Shown here piece after piece: positions 4,680-5,123 of a stretch of DNA of 5,123 bases. The stretch's first letter is position 1; every line of letters starts with the position of its first letter. The position numbers were made by a program, and so were the translations under genes. The stretch is from Frankiaceae bacterium. Its GTDB lineage: Bacteria > Actinomycetota > Actinomycetes > Frankiales > Frankiaceae. The notes under the pieces are model-generated. The model was not told the origin of the DNA, ran no database searches, and was given only the letters and a program-made list of their open reading frames with translations. The stretch spans positions 1 to 5,123 of the forward strand of contig JAVEDQ010000466.1 of NCBI GenBank assembly GCA_030840885.1, given 5' to 3'.

Positions 4680-5123
4680 TCATCCGGCGACGTCGTCGAC
4701 GACACCCTCGATGAGCCGGTCGGCCGCAGCGTAGGGATCGGTCCGCCCCGCGACCACGTCAGCGGCGAGCTTCTCCATGGCGGCCGCGCCGCCGAGGTCG
4801 CCCATGCGTTCCCGCAATGCGGTCACCGCGATGGCCTCGATCTCGCCGGCCGCCCGGGCGCGTCGCCGGCGGTCGAGTTCGCCGCTGGTCTCCATCCAGG
4901 CGCGGTGCTTCTCGAGCGCTTCGACGACCTCGTCCACGCCCTGCTGCTTGGCCGCCACCGTCTTGAGCACCGGCGGCTTCCAACCGCCGCCGGCGACGTT
5001 GGTGGAGCCGAGCTGGATCATCTGCTTGAGCTCGCGGTAGGTCTGGTCGGCGCCGTCGCGGTCGGCCTTGTTCACCACGAAGATGTCGGCGACCTCGAGG
5101 ATCCCGGCCTTGGCCGCCTGGAT
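4680..5123 (-). CDS. meaB: MeaB, methylmalonyl-CoA mutase-associated GTPase (partial, N-terminus beyond right edge)
   Basis: The visible 147 codons are the C-terminal part of a G3E-family P-loop GTPase of about 320-330 residues. The fragment opens IQAAKAGILEVADIFVVNKADRDGAD, where NKAD (fragment residues 18-21) is the G4 guanine-specificity motif. GGGWKPPVLKTVA (about 45-57) follows, including the Trp-Lys-Pro-Pro stretch typical of MeaB/ArgK, and then helices (GVDEVVEALEKHRAWMETSGELDRRR and onward) that form the C-terminal dimerisation arm in characterised MeaB. MeaB protects and reactivates adenosylcobalamin-dependent methylmalonyl-CoA mutase and gates cofactor loading in a GTP-dependent way. 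The P-loop and switch regions, and any mutase genes, lie outside the window. Older annotation as an arginine/ornithine transport kinase (ArgK) is now considered wrong. The stop TGA (4682-4680) is directly followed by the possible GTG start of the amidase, suggesting an operon. Confidence 0.93.
   Translation of the reverse strand: MQAAKAGILEVADIFVVNKADRDGADQTYRELKQMIQLGSTNVAGGGWKPPVLKTVAAKQQGVDEVVEALEKHRAWMETSGELDRRRRARAAGEIEAIAVTALRERMGDLGGAAAMEKLAADVVAGRTDPYAAADRLIEGVVDDVAG

Noticed and set aside
1..5123. Defence system, mobile element, CRISPR array, tRNA/rRNA or biosynthetic cluster
   Set aside because: I saw no transposase, integrase, nuclease, regularly spaced repeat array, tRNA-like cloverleaf or synthase domain. 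The gene set is mostly ordinary actinobacterial chromosome.

Overview
The window looks like chromosomal DNA from a high-GC actinobacterium. Third codon positions are almost all G or C, several starts are GTG, genes are tightly packed, and every protein has its closest recognisable relatives in Actinobacteria: an N-terminally extended YbbN-type thioredoxin, a thiamine-binding MTH1187-family protein, an Ami1-like peptidoglycan amidase and MeaB. The genus cannot be fixed from this sequence. There are no RNA genes, insertion sequences, CRISPR arrays or phage genes.

Layout from left to right. (1) 1-518, minus strand: N-terminal part of a thioredoxin/YbbN-like protein with an intact WCGPC site, cut by the left edge. 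(2) 519-665: divergent intergenic region. (3) 666-908, plus: an 80-residue helical protein of unknown function with a strong ribosome binding site. (4) 934-1239, minus: MTH1187/YkoF-type thiamine-binding protein, convergent with gene 3. The junction is a 25-bp tandem duplication that can fold into a hairpin. (5) 1240-1313: short divergent promoter region with a TANNNT box placed for leaderless transcription. (6) 1314-2834, plus: soluble PAS-HisKA-HATPase sensor kinase with a C-terminal receiver-like domain that has lost key residues. (7) 2837-3694, plus: alpha/beta hydrolase with an HGGYW oxyanion motif, 2 bp after the kinase and probably translationally coupled to it. (8) 3729-4655 or 4679, minus: Ami1-like N-acetylmuramoyl-L-alanine amidase with a lipoprotein signal, convergent with gene 7. 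That junction also carries repeats able to form a hairpin. (9) 4680-5123, minus: C-terminal half of MeaB, the GTPase chaperone of methylmalonyl-CoA mutase, directly upstream of the amidase and cut by the right edge.

The genes form three likely transcription units within the window: kinase-hydrolase (plus), meaB-amidase (minus), and single genes for the small protein, the thiamine-binding protein and the thioredoxin. MeaB and the YbbN-like thioredoxin are housekeeping functions (propionyl-CoA/methylmalonyl-CoA metabolism and redox/chaperone work). The kinase-hydrolase pair is the least explained part: no cognate response regulator is present and the receiver domain is degenerate.

I do not see a clear new defence or mobile system. 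The most unusual structural signal is that both convergent gene junctions carry duplicated copies of a self-complementary stop-region sequence, and in each case the copies can pair into a putative bidirectional terminator.
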